64,000 nucleotides of DNA, taken from Asterias amurensis (Eukaryota; Echinodermata; Asteroidea; Forcipulatida; Asteriidae). The notes below the pieces were generated by a model that saw nothing but the letters and a program-made list of their open reading frames with translations, ran no database searches and had not been told where the DNA came from. Position numbers and translations under genes: made by a program. The stretch spans positions 26,897,044 through 26,961,043 of the forward strand of contig NC_092652.1 in NCBI RefSeq assembly GCF_032118995.1. Reading direction: 5' to 3'. Shown here piece after piece: positions 24,600 through 36,200 of this stretch (positions are counted from its first letter, which is position 1; each line of letters begins with the position of its first letter).

Positions 24600-27350
24600 G
24601 CGTTATATTGGTTATGACATTGTACTGACCGAGCGCGCAAAATAAACTGATTGCCTTAACTAAAACGGGGGTGGTGCCATTATTCAATCCAGAAAGTAAG
24701 AATGGGTTGCCGTGGCAAGCGTTGAAATTAGATGGTCGGCTCACATTCAAATCCAACTATAACAAGACATACCCTGACATTTTCATAATAATATTCGCTC
24801 AACTTCAAATCTACCATGTGTATAATCGACCTGACAGTTCGTTTGAGAAATATTAGAAAAATCTAACGACCATCCTTTTAAAACGATGTAATTTCGTTTC
24901 AAATAATTGTCTTCCAGCCCCGGAAAATTATTGATAGCATTTGAATCGACAATATTATGTTTGATTTTTTTTTTTACTAAATTGTTTTTGAAAAGTCCAC
25001 TGACGTAATGAGCACCTTGTACAGGTAGATGTTTAGAAACAAATCGCCCTCTTAAAAAATGTATACGTTACAATGACGTCAGAGCCAACACGCTAGGATT
25101 ATTGTGTTTATTCGCAGAAAAGTTTGCCATACGACAAGTACATTGTCTTTAAAGTCATGGAAATGTGGAATTAGTCAAAAAGCTGTTGCAAGATTATTTA
25201 CTCCTTAACATGGCGTTGTTCGTAGAAAATGGAGGTTGCATTCGAAAAGGGGAAATCCCCAAATATCCCCAAATATCCCCAAACCCACGCTTTGATGAGT
25301 GGGGTTAAGCTGTGGATCATGACAACTGACAAGTCTTTTCATCCTGACCATTTACAGACGTCAACTTTTATCACTTTGTTGTCTTTATCAGGCTGTATTT
25401 AAAACAAAAGTGTCATAATAATTTTACCTCATAATCTTTTTTACATGCAATTATTTCTGACACGGTTTACTATAAATTCAGTCGCAACAATGCAAAAGCG
25501 TTTTGCTGATTCACAGCAAAAATAATAAAAACGCGCAATAGAATATAGCTCAAAAAAGTCCCCGTGCACCCTTCAAGTTTATGTGCCTCTGCTTACATGC
25601 CCCCATTGAAAATGTTTGGTTATAAAGGGGGACTAACAAAATAAGAACAATAAAACCGAGACAAAATAAAGTACAAAATATGAATTATAATTAGCATAGC
25701 TGGAGAAAGAAAAAGAATATATAAGTGAATGAAGTTATGGATAAATTAACTTTTTTTTATTTTTTATTAAAAATGATTATTCAAGTAAGCAAGTAAGCAA
25801 GCAAGCATTCGGATTAGGGCATGTCAGTAATTAATAAGTATGATCAACAAAAACTAAATAAACAAACCAACAAACCAACACGATAATTACAACTCTTTGA
25901 GCTGTAACTAAAGCGACAAATATTCTTCTTTGAGATGATAAAAACATAATAAAAAGTATAGAGGGGTAAAATTGTTCAAAACAAGATGAGTCCATCAACA
26001 TCAATATTTATAATATCTTGATCATTAACCCCCCCCCAAAAAAAAAAACAGAAACATTTGGACGTTGTTGACTACATGTATATTGTTTTTAATCCATCTC
26101 AATTATGTCCACTCTATCTAACAATAAAGAAAATGTATAGTATACCTCGGACAAGTCTTCAACAAACAACAAAAACCCAGAAACGTTTGGACGTTGTTGA
26201 CTAAATTATTTTGAATCCATCTAAATATTGTCCACTGTTTATAAGGTGAGGAGAAAGTAAGGAAAAAACAGCGTTCTCATTAGATGAAGTTCACTTACAA
26301 ACGTAATCCCATCGGATGCCACGTTGAGCCCAATTGACATTTGAAAAGAAAGAACCTCATCACCTCTGGTATTTTTGACTGGGATGAGTGGGCTGAATGA
26401 AATAAAGGCACTTTAAAGACATCGGACACCTTTGGTATAATTGTCAAAGACCACTACTCACACTTGGTGTATCCAAACATATGCATAAACTAAGAAACCT
26501 ATGTGAAAATTGGGCTCGATTGGCCATCGAAGTTGCAAGAGATTAATGAAAGGAAAAAAAACAAACACCCTTGTTGCATTACTCTGTGTGCTTTCAGATG
26601 CATACAAAGGCTCCCGCAGCTGAAGTCGAGTATTAGTTGAGTAAGAATTTACTTCTTTCTCAAAAACTGTGATACCAGAGGGAGCCGTTTCTCACAATGT
26701 TTTATACTATCAACAGCTCTCCATTGCTCATTACCAACTAAATTTGTATGCTAATAAATTATTTGGGTAACTTCCGAATAGTGCCTTTAATACTATAGGT
26801 GGACAAAGAGCCATCGTATTTGACAAGCAACCCTTTCATCAAATCACAAATTATTTGGCGACAATTTCATCTGATCTGAATGGATAGAAAGGGCTTTTAT
26901 AGATGAGGAAACCGAACACTTGTCGGTCTTTAGATAATTAAAGTAAGAAAACCTGCATTTTTTTGTAAAATAATTGTTGTAAATGACTATAAATAACTTA
27001 TATTTGTCAAAGATTGAATTTGGACCCGTATCATCTAGTTGAAGTAAACAACATTTAAAAAAAACTTATAGAAGAGATTTTCAACAACTGCACACTTTGC
27101 TTTACAACGCAGACGGAACAAAACCCCACAAAAGGTAAAAACAAAGTGTTTGATGTTGACAAATATTTAAACAAATATGTCTATTGTGCACAAATATGGT
27201 TGGAAACCTAAAACAACTTCAAAACTTACAAACAAACAAACACACACACCCACAACAAAACGTGCGATAAATATTATTATTTTTTTGAAAAAAAAAGGAA
27301 AAAAATCCCCATAAAAGGGTATACAAACAAGGAGGTATGTTGATGTTGAA
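24600..27350. other. gene-free region with short duplications
   Basis: Contains a third TGACGTCA site (25074-25081), an AAGTAAGCAAGC run near 25785-25806, a C9/A11 tract at 26031-26050, and a direct duplication about 128 bp apart: 'AGAAACATTTGGACGTTGTT' at 26050 and its near copy at 26178. Two related blocks with 'CACACACCCACAACAAAA' occur at 27240 and 27430. Repeat B occupies 26412-26790. No exon supported. Confidence 0.45.
26412..26790 (+). repeat. TIR repeat family B copy
   Basis: Begins TTTAAAGACATCGGACACCT and ends 'AGTGCCTTTAA'. It keeps the internal order of the copy at 19089-19492, including 'GGAGCCGTTTCTCACAATG' and 'TATACTATCAACAG.TCTCC', but the central palindrome is replaced by unrelated sequence. 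Confidence 0.7.
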
Positions 27351-27352
27351 CA

Positions 27353-27358
27353 TTTATT
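27353..27358 (-). terminator. poly(A) signal for the 27479-27784 ORF
   Basis: AATAAA on the minus strand, about 120 bases past the stop codon of the small secreted ORF. The distance suits a short 3' untranslated region. The hexamer alone is weak evidence in AT-rich DNA. Confidence 0.35.
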
Positions 27359-27478
27359 ATTTGAACAAATAGGCATAGCCTATATTAATGCAAATAAGTT
27401 GAACACCTAAAACAACTTCCGAACAAACACACACACCCACAACAAAATTCATTTTTGTCAACTTTCGAACGTCAAGTT

Positions 27479-27784
27479 CTAAAATTCTTGTTGACACCGA
27501 TGCATCGCGATGGTATTACCGATGGTGTTAACGTGTCGTCTAAGGTCTTTTAACATCTTCACGGTACGTTCGGGGAGAAACATTATTTTTGGAAGACCAC
27601 CACCCACTCCCCACAACTTTCGACTGTTTTGGAAACATTCAGCAAAAGTTCTGGCATCGTTTGACTCACATCGGCGATCGCAGGTGCTCCAATAACGAGC
27701 AAAATCTTTACAATTGACAATAACGAAGTAGGGCAATGTAATTAAAAACAAACTCTGAAAAATCAAGAATGATCTAAAAAGCAT
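27479..27784 (-). CDS. small secreted protein, possible peptide-hormone-like precursor
   Basis: A 101-aa ORF not recognised as any family. Residues 1-23 are a typical signal peptide: Met, an Arg, then a hydrophobic run (FLIFQSLFLITLPYFVIV). The rest is polar and basic with Cys at 25, 35, 39, 50 and 97, basic pairs at 37-38, 55-56 and 82-83, and a Gly-rich patch at 59-63. Cys25 may sit at the cleavage site, which would leave four in the mature chain, enough for two disulfides. Codon use is varied and there is no low complexity. A pyrimidine-rich tract ending in AAG lies immediately upstream of the ATG and could be a splice acceptor, with a 5' untranslated exon further up; a poly(A) signal follows. 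Small size, signal peptide and few cysteines resemble peptide-hormone precursors, but that is inference. A chance ORF cannot be excluded. Confidence 0.45.
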   Translation of the reverse strand: MLFRSFLIFQSLFLITLPYFVIVNCKDFARYWSTCDRRCESNDARTFAECFQNSRKLWGVGGGLPKIMFLPERTVKMLKDLRRHVNTIGNTIAMHRCQQEF

Positions 27785-28387
27785 GCTTTAAAAAAAATAC
27801 AACAAAAAGTTGGTAGGGGTTGTTTTTTCTCCGATATGAAATGCAAATGTACGTCCACGGGTAGGCCTTAAAGATATTAGTCCCAAACTTTAAATAATAA
27901 TCACAAGTATTCACAATTAACACCGTATGCAAACCACAGCCCATCTATCGACAGTTCGGTGATTATTGCACGGAGTCAATTCAATTTTGATATTTGTGGC
28001 TTTCATCGAAGAGCCTATTCCTAGCGGATCAGCTAGCGGTCAGTCACCGATCCCAGAGGGGCCCAAAGCCACTCTTTACCCACTAGTCACTCTAGGTAAC
28101 TCAGGGTAACTCTCGTACATTCTAATGACACGAGAACCTTTAGCATATATCATTTAAAATGTCATCTGTGTTTGTTTCTTCTTCAAGAGAATAGGATTAA
28201 ATTGAGTGGGTGTTTGTTTTCCGCGTGAATACTAGTGGTTATGAAAGAAATCTTTGAATATTGTAGAATTTGTAAGTTTTATATTTCTATATCTATCTTA
28301 CTAATTTTACTAAATTTCGACCAAAATCATGTATTTTCTGAAAGAAAGTTATTAAGGCAAGTAAAGCTGTCAAAATAAAATGTCAAA

Positions 28388-28845
28388 GGAACAGTATTAA
28401 CAAATTTACATAATTTCTTAGTTTGTAATTCAAAGTCAGTGTATTAATATTAGTAGGCACCATCTGGATATGTTATTTTGCACAATGCAAATTTGTATAT
28501 ATTTTGTTTGTTTGAGAGAGCATATAATCCTTTTTTGTTTGGGGGAAACTCAAACAAAAGATGTAGACAAGTTTTCCTTTGAACAAATTTCTTTTTGAAA
28601 ACAAAAAGGATATTAACAAATTTATATAGTTTCTTAATATTTGTAATTCAAAGTCAGTGTATTAATATTAGTAGGCACCATCTGGATACTTTATGATGCA
28701 AAACACATCTAAGAAAAGTATTTAAAATGCAAATTTATATTTTTCCGTTTGAAAGAGCATATAATCCTTTTTGTTTGTTTGGGGGAAACTCAAAACAAAA
28801 GATGTAGCCAAGTTTTCCTTTCAACAAATTTTTTTTTACATAAAA
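28388..28845. repeat. direct duplication of a ~230-bp segment
   Basis: The segment at 28388-28605 is repeated at 28610-28845. Shared blocks include 'TTCAAAGTCAGTGTATTAAT', 'TAGTAGGCACCATCTGGATA', 'GAGCATATAATCC' and 'GGGGGAAACTCAAA'. The copies differ by small indels and substitutions. No gene seen; it lies upstream of the small secreted ORF. Confidence 0.75.
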
Positions 28846-29059
28846 AGTGTCATATAAAATAACTTGAGAAAAGACATGTGTTATCAATTGAAATTGGTTT
28901 ATTGTAACAAACATAAAAATAAAACAGAATTTCAAACTACCCCCTCTGTTGACTCAACTCCAATAGATTGAACTCCCATTAAAACAGTTACACATGGTAG
29001 GATCAAATACACATTCAACTCTCCACCATTTGGCTGAATTTTCAAGCTGTACAAATAAA

Positions 29060-29690
29060 TGTGTTGGCCGGGATTCAAACCCACATTATACTTTACATGA
29101 GGTTGACAATTCAAGCTGTATAAATAAATTGGCCAAGGTTCGAACCCTATGTTGTGAAAAGATTATTTTTCATTGTTGTAATAATTTCTTGTGACTGCTG
29201 TTTGATATTGTTTTTTTTGTCTTTTGATACTGTGGAAATAAAATGAACCTTGAACCTTGAACCTTTAACCCATATTCAACATGCTATCACGAGCCTGCCA
29301 AGATTCAAACCCACATTAAACTTTACATGAGGTTGACAATTCAAGCTGTATAAATAAATTGACCAAGGTTCGAACCCATATTCAACATACTATCACGAGC
29401 CTGCCGCGATTAAAACCCACATTAAACTTTACATGAGGTTGACAATTCAAGCTGTATAAATAAGTTAGCCAAGGTTCGAACCCATATTCAACATACTATC
29501 ACGAGCCTGCCGAGATTAAAACCCACAATTGACCAAGGTTCGAACCCATATTCAACATACTATCACGAGCCTGCCGAGGTTAAAACACACATTAAACTCT
29601 ACATGAGGTTGACAATTCAAGCTGTATAAATAAGTTAGCCAAGGTTCGAAACCATATTCAACATACTACCACGAGCCTGACAAAGACAAA
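29060..29690. repeat. tandem array, ~107-bp unit carrying GGTTCGAACCC
   Basis: Four to five units, each with 'CACGAGCCTGCC', 'CATTAAACTTTACATGAGG', 'TTGACAATTCAAGCTGTATA' and 'AAGGTTCGAACCCATATTCA'. 'Cacgagcctgcc' recurs near 29287, 29394, 29502, 29562 and 29670; the third unit is shortened to about 60 bp by a deletion. The first unit is split by a retroelement tail at 29148-29266. The palindromic GGTTCGAACC core equals the pol III B-box consensus, probably inherited from a tRNA-derived ancestor. Confidence 0.75.
29148..29266 (+). mobile_element. short retroelement 3' tail inserted in a tandem repeat
   Basis: About 119 bp ending in AATAAAATGAACCTTGAACC with the heptamer tail (CCTTGAA)n. It interrupts a GGTTCGAACCCATATTC block that is intact in the other units, and the pentamer AACCC is present on both sides (29143-29147 and 29267-29271), consistent with a target duplication. 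A 5'-truncated LINE or SINE tail is the simplest reading. Confidence 0.65.
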
Positions 29691-29809
29691 ATGTGCCTCA
29701 AGATTTTCATTTTCTCTGCTTTCTGTTGACCAAGAGGTTCAACTTCTGTCACTATATGGTAATTACTCCACAGATATTACAATACAAGAAGGTTGACAAT
29801 GACTTCCTT

Positions 29810-30475
29810 GAGCTTTGGTCTTTCAACTGTTCTGATCTGGGGGGCAAGACCCAATAACCTTGCAGGCCGGGGATCGAAAGTCACAAATTAAAAGTGCTAC
29901 TTTTTTCTTTCAACTATTCTGATCTGTGCAACTTTGGCCCTTTAAGTTTTCATCGTTCTGATATGGGGTGCAAGACCCCAAACCTTGCGGGGGTCTGATC
30001 AAGGGGCACACGCAGTGCTATACTTTAGTCCTTTAGTTTGAACTGTTCGGATCTGGGGTGCAAGACCCAATAACCTTGCAGGGATCAAAAGTCACCAATC
30101 AAAAGTGCTACTTTTTGTCTTTCAACTATTCTGATCTGTGCTACTTTGGTCCTTTAAGTTTTCACCGTTTTGATATGGGGTACAAGACCCCAAACCTTGA
30201 GGGGGTCGGATCAAAAGTCACACGCAGTGCTATACTTTAGTCCTTTAGTTTGAACTGTTCTGATCTGAGGTGCAAGACTCAAAACTTTGCAGAGATCAAA
30301 AGTAACAAATCATGCTTGTGCTTCTTAGGTCTTTTAACTGTTCTGATCTAGGGGACAAGACCCAACAACTTAGCAAGTGCTACTTTGATCCTTTAAACTG
30401 TTCTGATCCTGGGTGCTAGACCCAATAACCTTGCAGGTATCAAAAGTAACAAGTCATAGGTGCTGCTTACTTTTG
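29810..30475. repeat. tandem array downstream of HUS1 with ~215-bp higher-order period
   Basis: Built of degenerate subunits with 'CTGTTCTGATCTGGGGTGCA', 'AGACCCAATAACCTTGCAGG' and 'GTGCTACTTT'. The pair 'TTTAGTCCTTTAGTTTGAAC' recurs at about 30022 and 30237, giving a 215-bp higher-order unit. It begins about 90 bp past the HUS1 stop codon, so it is in the 3' untranslated or flanking region. Confidence 0.75.
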
Positions 30476-30563
30476 CTGGAACATCATTTACACCCAAAGA
30501 GATGTGCAGAGACCTTCATCTTGAAGTTAGTCCTATATTCAGTTGGATGTCTTGTGATACTCA

Positions 30564-30646
30564 CTATTGGATGATGGGCATTGAATACTGCAATGAGATG
30601 TCTTCTTGTAGAAGGAAGAAATGAATGAGTCTGTTGTTGACAATAT
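30564..30646 (-). CDS. HUS1 exon 8 (last)
   Basis: Acceptor ...TTCCCTAG. Codes [20 protein letters not shown] then SMPIIQ and TAG at 30564-30566. The first codon (Asn) is split with exon 7. Confidence 0.9.
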
Positions 30647-33194
30647 CTAGGGAAAAAAACATTGTAATTATGATCAGAAGTAATTATTTTTACAAGTACA
30701 ATAAAAACATCAGATTTGAAATATGAATAAAAAAAAACCATAATAGTACATACAATAACTCAAATAGTAAATACAAATTTTTTAACAAAGAAGGCCCATT
30801 TCAAGCTACCCATGATAAGAAAAGTGTACTCAAACATTTGGACTCAAAACTTACCCACACAAACTGTGTCAGTCCTTAATAAATACAATGATTATACATG
30901 GGTCTCCAAAAGCAACTTTAAAAAAGGGGTCAACTTAAAGATAGTGTCATAGATTGGAAAATACTCCAGTCCACAAATTGGGGACCACAAAAATAACTTA
31001 GTAAAAATGTTCTGCAGCCGTTGATAGTATAAACTATTTTGAAAGTTCACTTTTAGGATCTTTTGGTTGCGGCAGGTAATAGAGCAATGCTGATGATCAC
31101 CTTGGTAAAATGTAATTTTTATCATTATGTCATAAAAAGTATAAACAAACCTTCCAAATTAAATACAAATCTAAAAGAAAAGTGAATGTTTCTTACTGCA
31201 TATAATCTTTGGAGGGTTAAGTTGCTGTCCAGCAAGAAACTGTAGGAATCTTCGGATGTCCACCTTAGCTCCGACCATTTGGTCTGGTCCCCGCCCCTGG
31301 TTCTGGGTCTCGGACCCTTCATTAACTGTAAACAAAATGTGCACTGGATATAGTATGTAGTGGAAGGAGACAGGTCTTTTGCTGGACGATTGGATTAGTA
31401 GCACAACAAAGTAATAATAATTAAGTACAAGTAATAACAATAATAATAATAATTTGTTTAGCGCATAATGCTGGAGCCTCGATGCATAAGTTAGAAAATA
31501 AAGCAATAGTTAGAAAATCTAAAAAGAGTAAGTTTGGCGAATCTGAAGAGGTAAGTTGTTCCATAACAAGAGTACAATGAAGCAAGTGGAAGGCTCTTTG
31601 ACAATAGAATTTAGAGGGAAAGAAGTAGTCTGGAAAACAGTGAAGCTAATGTAAGCTTGTATTTTGTAGGACATTTTCTTCCTCCATGGTAGGACCATCA
31701 TTTTCACACACAGCCCATCCCAACAACAATGCCCACCCAGAACACCAGTGTCCAGACTGGCTGTCTGGGACTTGACAAAATTTATGTGTTTATTTTAATG
31801 ACCTCTGGCCACCCTCATTGACCGTGTCACACTATTCTTCCTCCATGCACTTTCTTCCTCTATGCACTGACCAATATAAACTTCCTACTTTCCCTTTCGG
31901 ATTTTTTTTTTAGTCTGCTCTCCTCAACCATAGAAAAACAATGACTCATAGAAAAATCAATTATTTTATCAACTGATGTTAGGGTTGAGGCTACCTCCAT
32001 GGTTGCGGACATTAACAAGTATGCAGTTGACCACTTGGTTTGAAATGGATGTGACAGGGGGAGGAGGTCTGGATGGGTGAGGGCTGACTAGGAAGGCAAA
32101 GCAATAGGTAAGTAAGAAATTATAACATTTACACACGGCTGAACAGATAGATGGATAGACAAATGGCAAAACATAAAATAGGCTGAATCTGCTTATCAGT
32201 AAGGTCAACATCTGAACAAAGTTGCTTTTTCGTATGTGGCTCAGGGAACAAGACATTAGAAACTTGAAAATAAAACTTACTCCATTCTGGGATTTCTAGT
32301 TCTTTGAAATGTGTAGATATTGTCACCTGATCACTCTCCACACGGAGTCTCATCTCACCATTCTGATTGGCTGAAAGTTCCTGTGGGTTATGAATATTAA
32401 TGAGCATGCTAATTTAAATCAGAGGAGTTAAACCATTGGTTTGTTCATAAAGTTTCAACAATGGACAGTTAAAATGTATGCAATTGTGGTCATTTGACTG
32501 TAGATTACATATAAAATGATGAAGTGTTCAGAAAGAAAAATTGTATATACAATTTATATCTCAACTTCAACTAATTTTCTTTTCATAACTAAGTAATCTC
32601 TCAAATTCTGAAATCTAGTCTGTGCCAGTAGATTAAATAGCAAAACAAGATCTAAAAGCACAAAGTTACCCAGCAAAGTAGATATATCCACATGGTGTTA
32701 CTGCAGACTTATTATATATAAAACCATTTTATGTCAGTAGATGCTTGTCTAAAAACTTTGACTGGTTAACGAATAAAGTGTTTAGGATTAAGGAGTTATA
32801 ATCACCAGATAACTTCCAAGATTCTTCATTCTTTCCACAACATTCCGAAGAGATTTTAGAGGTGGCATACAAATACTGACCTAATGAGAAAAAAAGAACA
32901 ACTGTAAGAAGAAATAGAGATAGTGGGATGTCATGGCCGAACGGTTAAGAGCACCGGATTCAAGCTCTGGTGTTCGATCAGCAGAGTTTGGGTACGAATC
33001 CCAGACAGACACTTGCTACGTTAAATTGGGGAGGTGCTTTCTGCTCTACCGGCCAGGCTTCGGACTGATGATACCCAAGCCTACATCTGTAAAGGGTTTC
33101 AGCTCTAGGAGATGGTGGCAACTGCCTCTGGAAAAACAAAATTGTAGCCCATACCTTGAAGTGGCCTTCAGGCCTTGTGTGTCTGGCGACTTGC

Positions 33195-33226
<32 letters not shown>

Positions 33227-36200
33227 CATTCAGTGATGAATTGATAGTGAGTACTTTTTCTATTTTTAATGAGAGATCGTCTCACAAAACAAGGCCAGGG
33301 ACGGCCAGTCCAAGGTGAGGGCTAAACCTAACTGATTTGGGAACATTAACCCAAATCAACCATCACCAGGAGCACATTGCCACCAACTCCTGGGGCTGAA
33401 ACAGGGTTACCCCCTTCACAGTCCATAAGGATGTAGGCACAAGTATCATCAAACAAGTTGTTTCGATAACGTAACCCTCCTGCAGAAGGCGAGAGGGTTA
33501 CCTTATTGCAACCTCAAACATGAGCCTAATGGTAGAGCAGAATACACTACCTTCACAACTTGTTGCAAATTAATTATAGTTAAGTTCCCTGCTCAATGGA
33601 ACAAGTGTCATGACTGGGTATTGAACCCACACTCTGCTGCTGACAAGGGTCCTGGGTCCAGTAACCTAGACTGCTTGGCCAAGACACGCCCCCGCCCCCT
33701 GTGAAGATAATTGTAGTTGTAACTTCCTACTTTTATTACTTACATCAAAGTCAGGTACTTTTGGTTCACTGTACTCACTCCAGAGACTCTTAGGGATAAC
33801 ATTCACAGGGACATCATGAACGACGTTACGACTATGGCCAGTCCTAGAAGGCTGGAAAAAACATATTGTTTATTAAACAAAAAGAAAAATTATTTAGTTG
33901 CGGTTCACTTTCCCATTTATAAACAGTTTGATATGTGACCATGGGTCGATTTCACAAAGAGTTAGTCCTAATTTTAGGACTAGTCCTAGGAGATACTAAA
34001 AACGTATGGCTAGTCCTAAGTAACTCGTCCTAACTCAAGATAAGACTCTAGTCTTAACTCTTTGTGAAATCCACCCCAGGCACCTTTAGTGCGATGCTCC
34101 TTTAAGTGCAGCTGTTGCCTATAGCAACAGCCATGACACTGGTCTTAGTGGTACAACACTTAACTGCCAACATAGCCCTTATCATTCTTCCACTCACCCC
34201 TCTCAGTGAGAGGTGGACATCACAAAGTTTATTGGAGTTACACAAGGTACTGGAGATTGCTCATTGTTATACAATCATAGAGTATGATACAATGTACAAA
34301 GATGGAGTTCATTCACAAGGAGTTTGAGTATTGATGGTTCATTTAGTGTGTATCTGTTTTCCTATGCTTTGCTATGTCCTATTAACCGGGTTGTTCTAAA
34401 ACCCCCTCGACCCACGACCCCCTCGACTTTTGCCCAATGTTTTTTTTCTGTACACCGAAATTGCCACAGTTCACAATCTCAGCCAATCACGAACACAATT
34501 TTGTATGCTGACATCGACTACCATGCCTCGCAGTACATCACAACACAGCGTACGGGACAGACCAAACACACATTGTACACATGAAGCAAACTGCGCGTGA
34601 TTGGCTAAGATTGGGACCTGAGGCAATTTTGATGTACAAAAAAAAAATTCGCGGCATCTCCATGCGTATCTCTTGGCCAACCCGAGCCTGAATAAGATTA
34701 TTATCCCAACTGGGAACCTGCGTTTACCGCCCGAGTAAGATTATGGCCAAATCATTACCGGCTGATAGCTTACGTCCTGTGTACTAGTTGCTCTATGCGG
34801 AGCTTGAGGTTGTAGACCCGACCGACCAAAATGGCCAACGCGTGTTTTGGGGCATACATATGCATAGCTCTATGGGTTGTTGTCAGTCTCCAACACCTCC
34901 GGACAGGGCCTCCCCCATCGATATCGGTGTGCACGTACGTGAGGGGGGAATTTAGCCTGGCTGATGCAGATAAATAAACGCAGTCTCACACTTGAAATCA
35001 AGTCTAGTCGTGGAAGGAAGTTGCGTCGCCTGTTGTTTGGATGGATCACACACTGTGAATCCTAAATTGGGGACTTTTAAGTCCCCAATTTAGGAATTAA
35101 AATTAGGACACGCTTCGAATACGGGGGGGGGGGGGGGGGGGGGATTCTTTAACTACCATTTTTTTTATATTTATCATCTCTGACTTGCAATGACTTGTGC
35201 ACTTGGCTATCTGTGGGAACTGGAAGCTTAGTTGTTATTGTTTATGCCTTTAGCCTGGTTAATGTATAGTCAGTAGAGTTGGCAAGTGTTTCTTTACTTT
35301 TCAGTGTACATTGCATGTTCTTAATTTTGTTTGACAGTCAGGTTTTAGTCATTGTTAAGTTTAAAGTGATACTCTGAGGAACTACTGAGGATACTGTGAG
35401 GATTGAATAGAATTTGGTTTTTTATATGCAGGAAGTCAGGAATTTTTTAAATTTTATTGTAATGCTTTTACTTTTGGAAGATTACTTATTGCTGTTTTTT
35501 TTGTGTTTGTTTATCGTTAATATGTTGGATTAAATCTCTTGTAAAAAGAACTCTCTGTGTCACAGTTATACCATGGAGGTATATGTTGATATTTCTGTGT
35601 GTAAATGTAAATAATATGACAGAAAAGACAAGGAGTGATATTAACACAAATACATGGAGTGAACAAAACCAGCAAAAAAAGGTTCAGTCACTTCAGACTT
35701 GAATCAAGTCTATGTTAATGAATGGGTGCGGGTGTGGGGGAGTGTCTAGCCAAAATCAACAATTTTAAATAATGATTTATACTCTATGGTTGGTTCCTAT
35801 GTACAAATCCGAAAACAAGATAATGCTAAATGATGTGGAACATTGACGAATGAAACAGAAGGGACTCACTCAATTGACAAAATATAAAACATAGGCAAAA
35901 TTCAGTCCATTGAGTACTTTGGCTAGTTCATAAAGTCAACTAAAATATTAACACTTACCAGCTCAATGTCGAATGTAAGACAGGGACTGAATTTCTTGGT
36001 GAGTTTTAATTTGACAGCTTTGGCATTCTGTGCAGTCTTCATGGCTCTGACAATGTCCTCTGGAGTGACCTCAAGATAGATCTCGTTGGATTCCTCAGAA
36101 AGACCTTCCATCCTATACTCATCGAAGAAATTGCTCTAAGAAATGACAAGAAAAAGACCCATCATTTCATCTTTGAAGAGGCGAACCAATTTCAGTTTGC

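Noticed and set aside
29060-29690. Possible CRISPR-like array
   Set aside because: Units are directly tandem with no unique spacers, and the genome is eukaryotic.
32933-33199. 88-aa ORF beginning [13 protein letters not shown]
   Set aside because: This is translation of a tRNA-Leu-headed SINE, not a gene.
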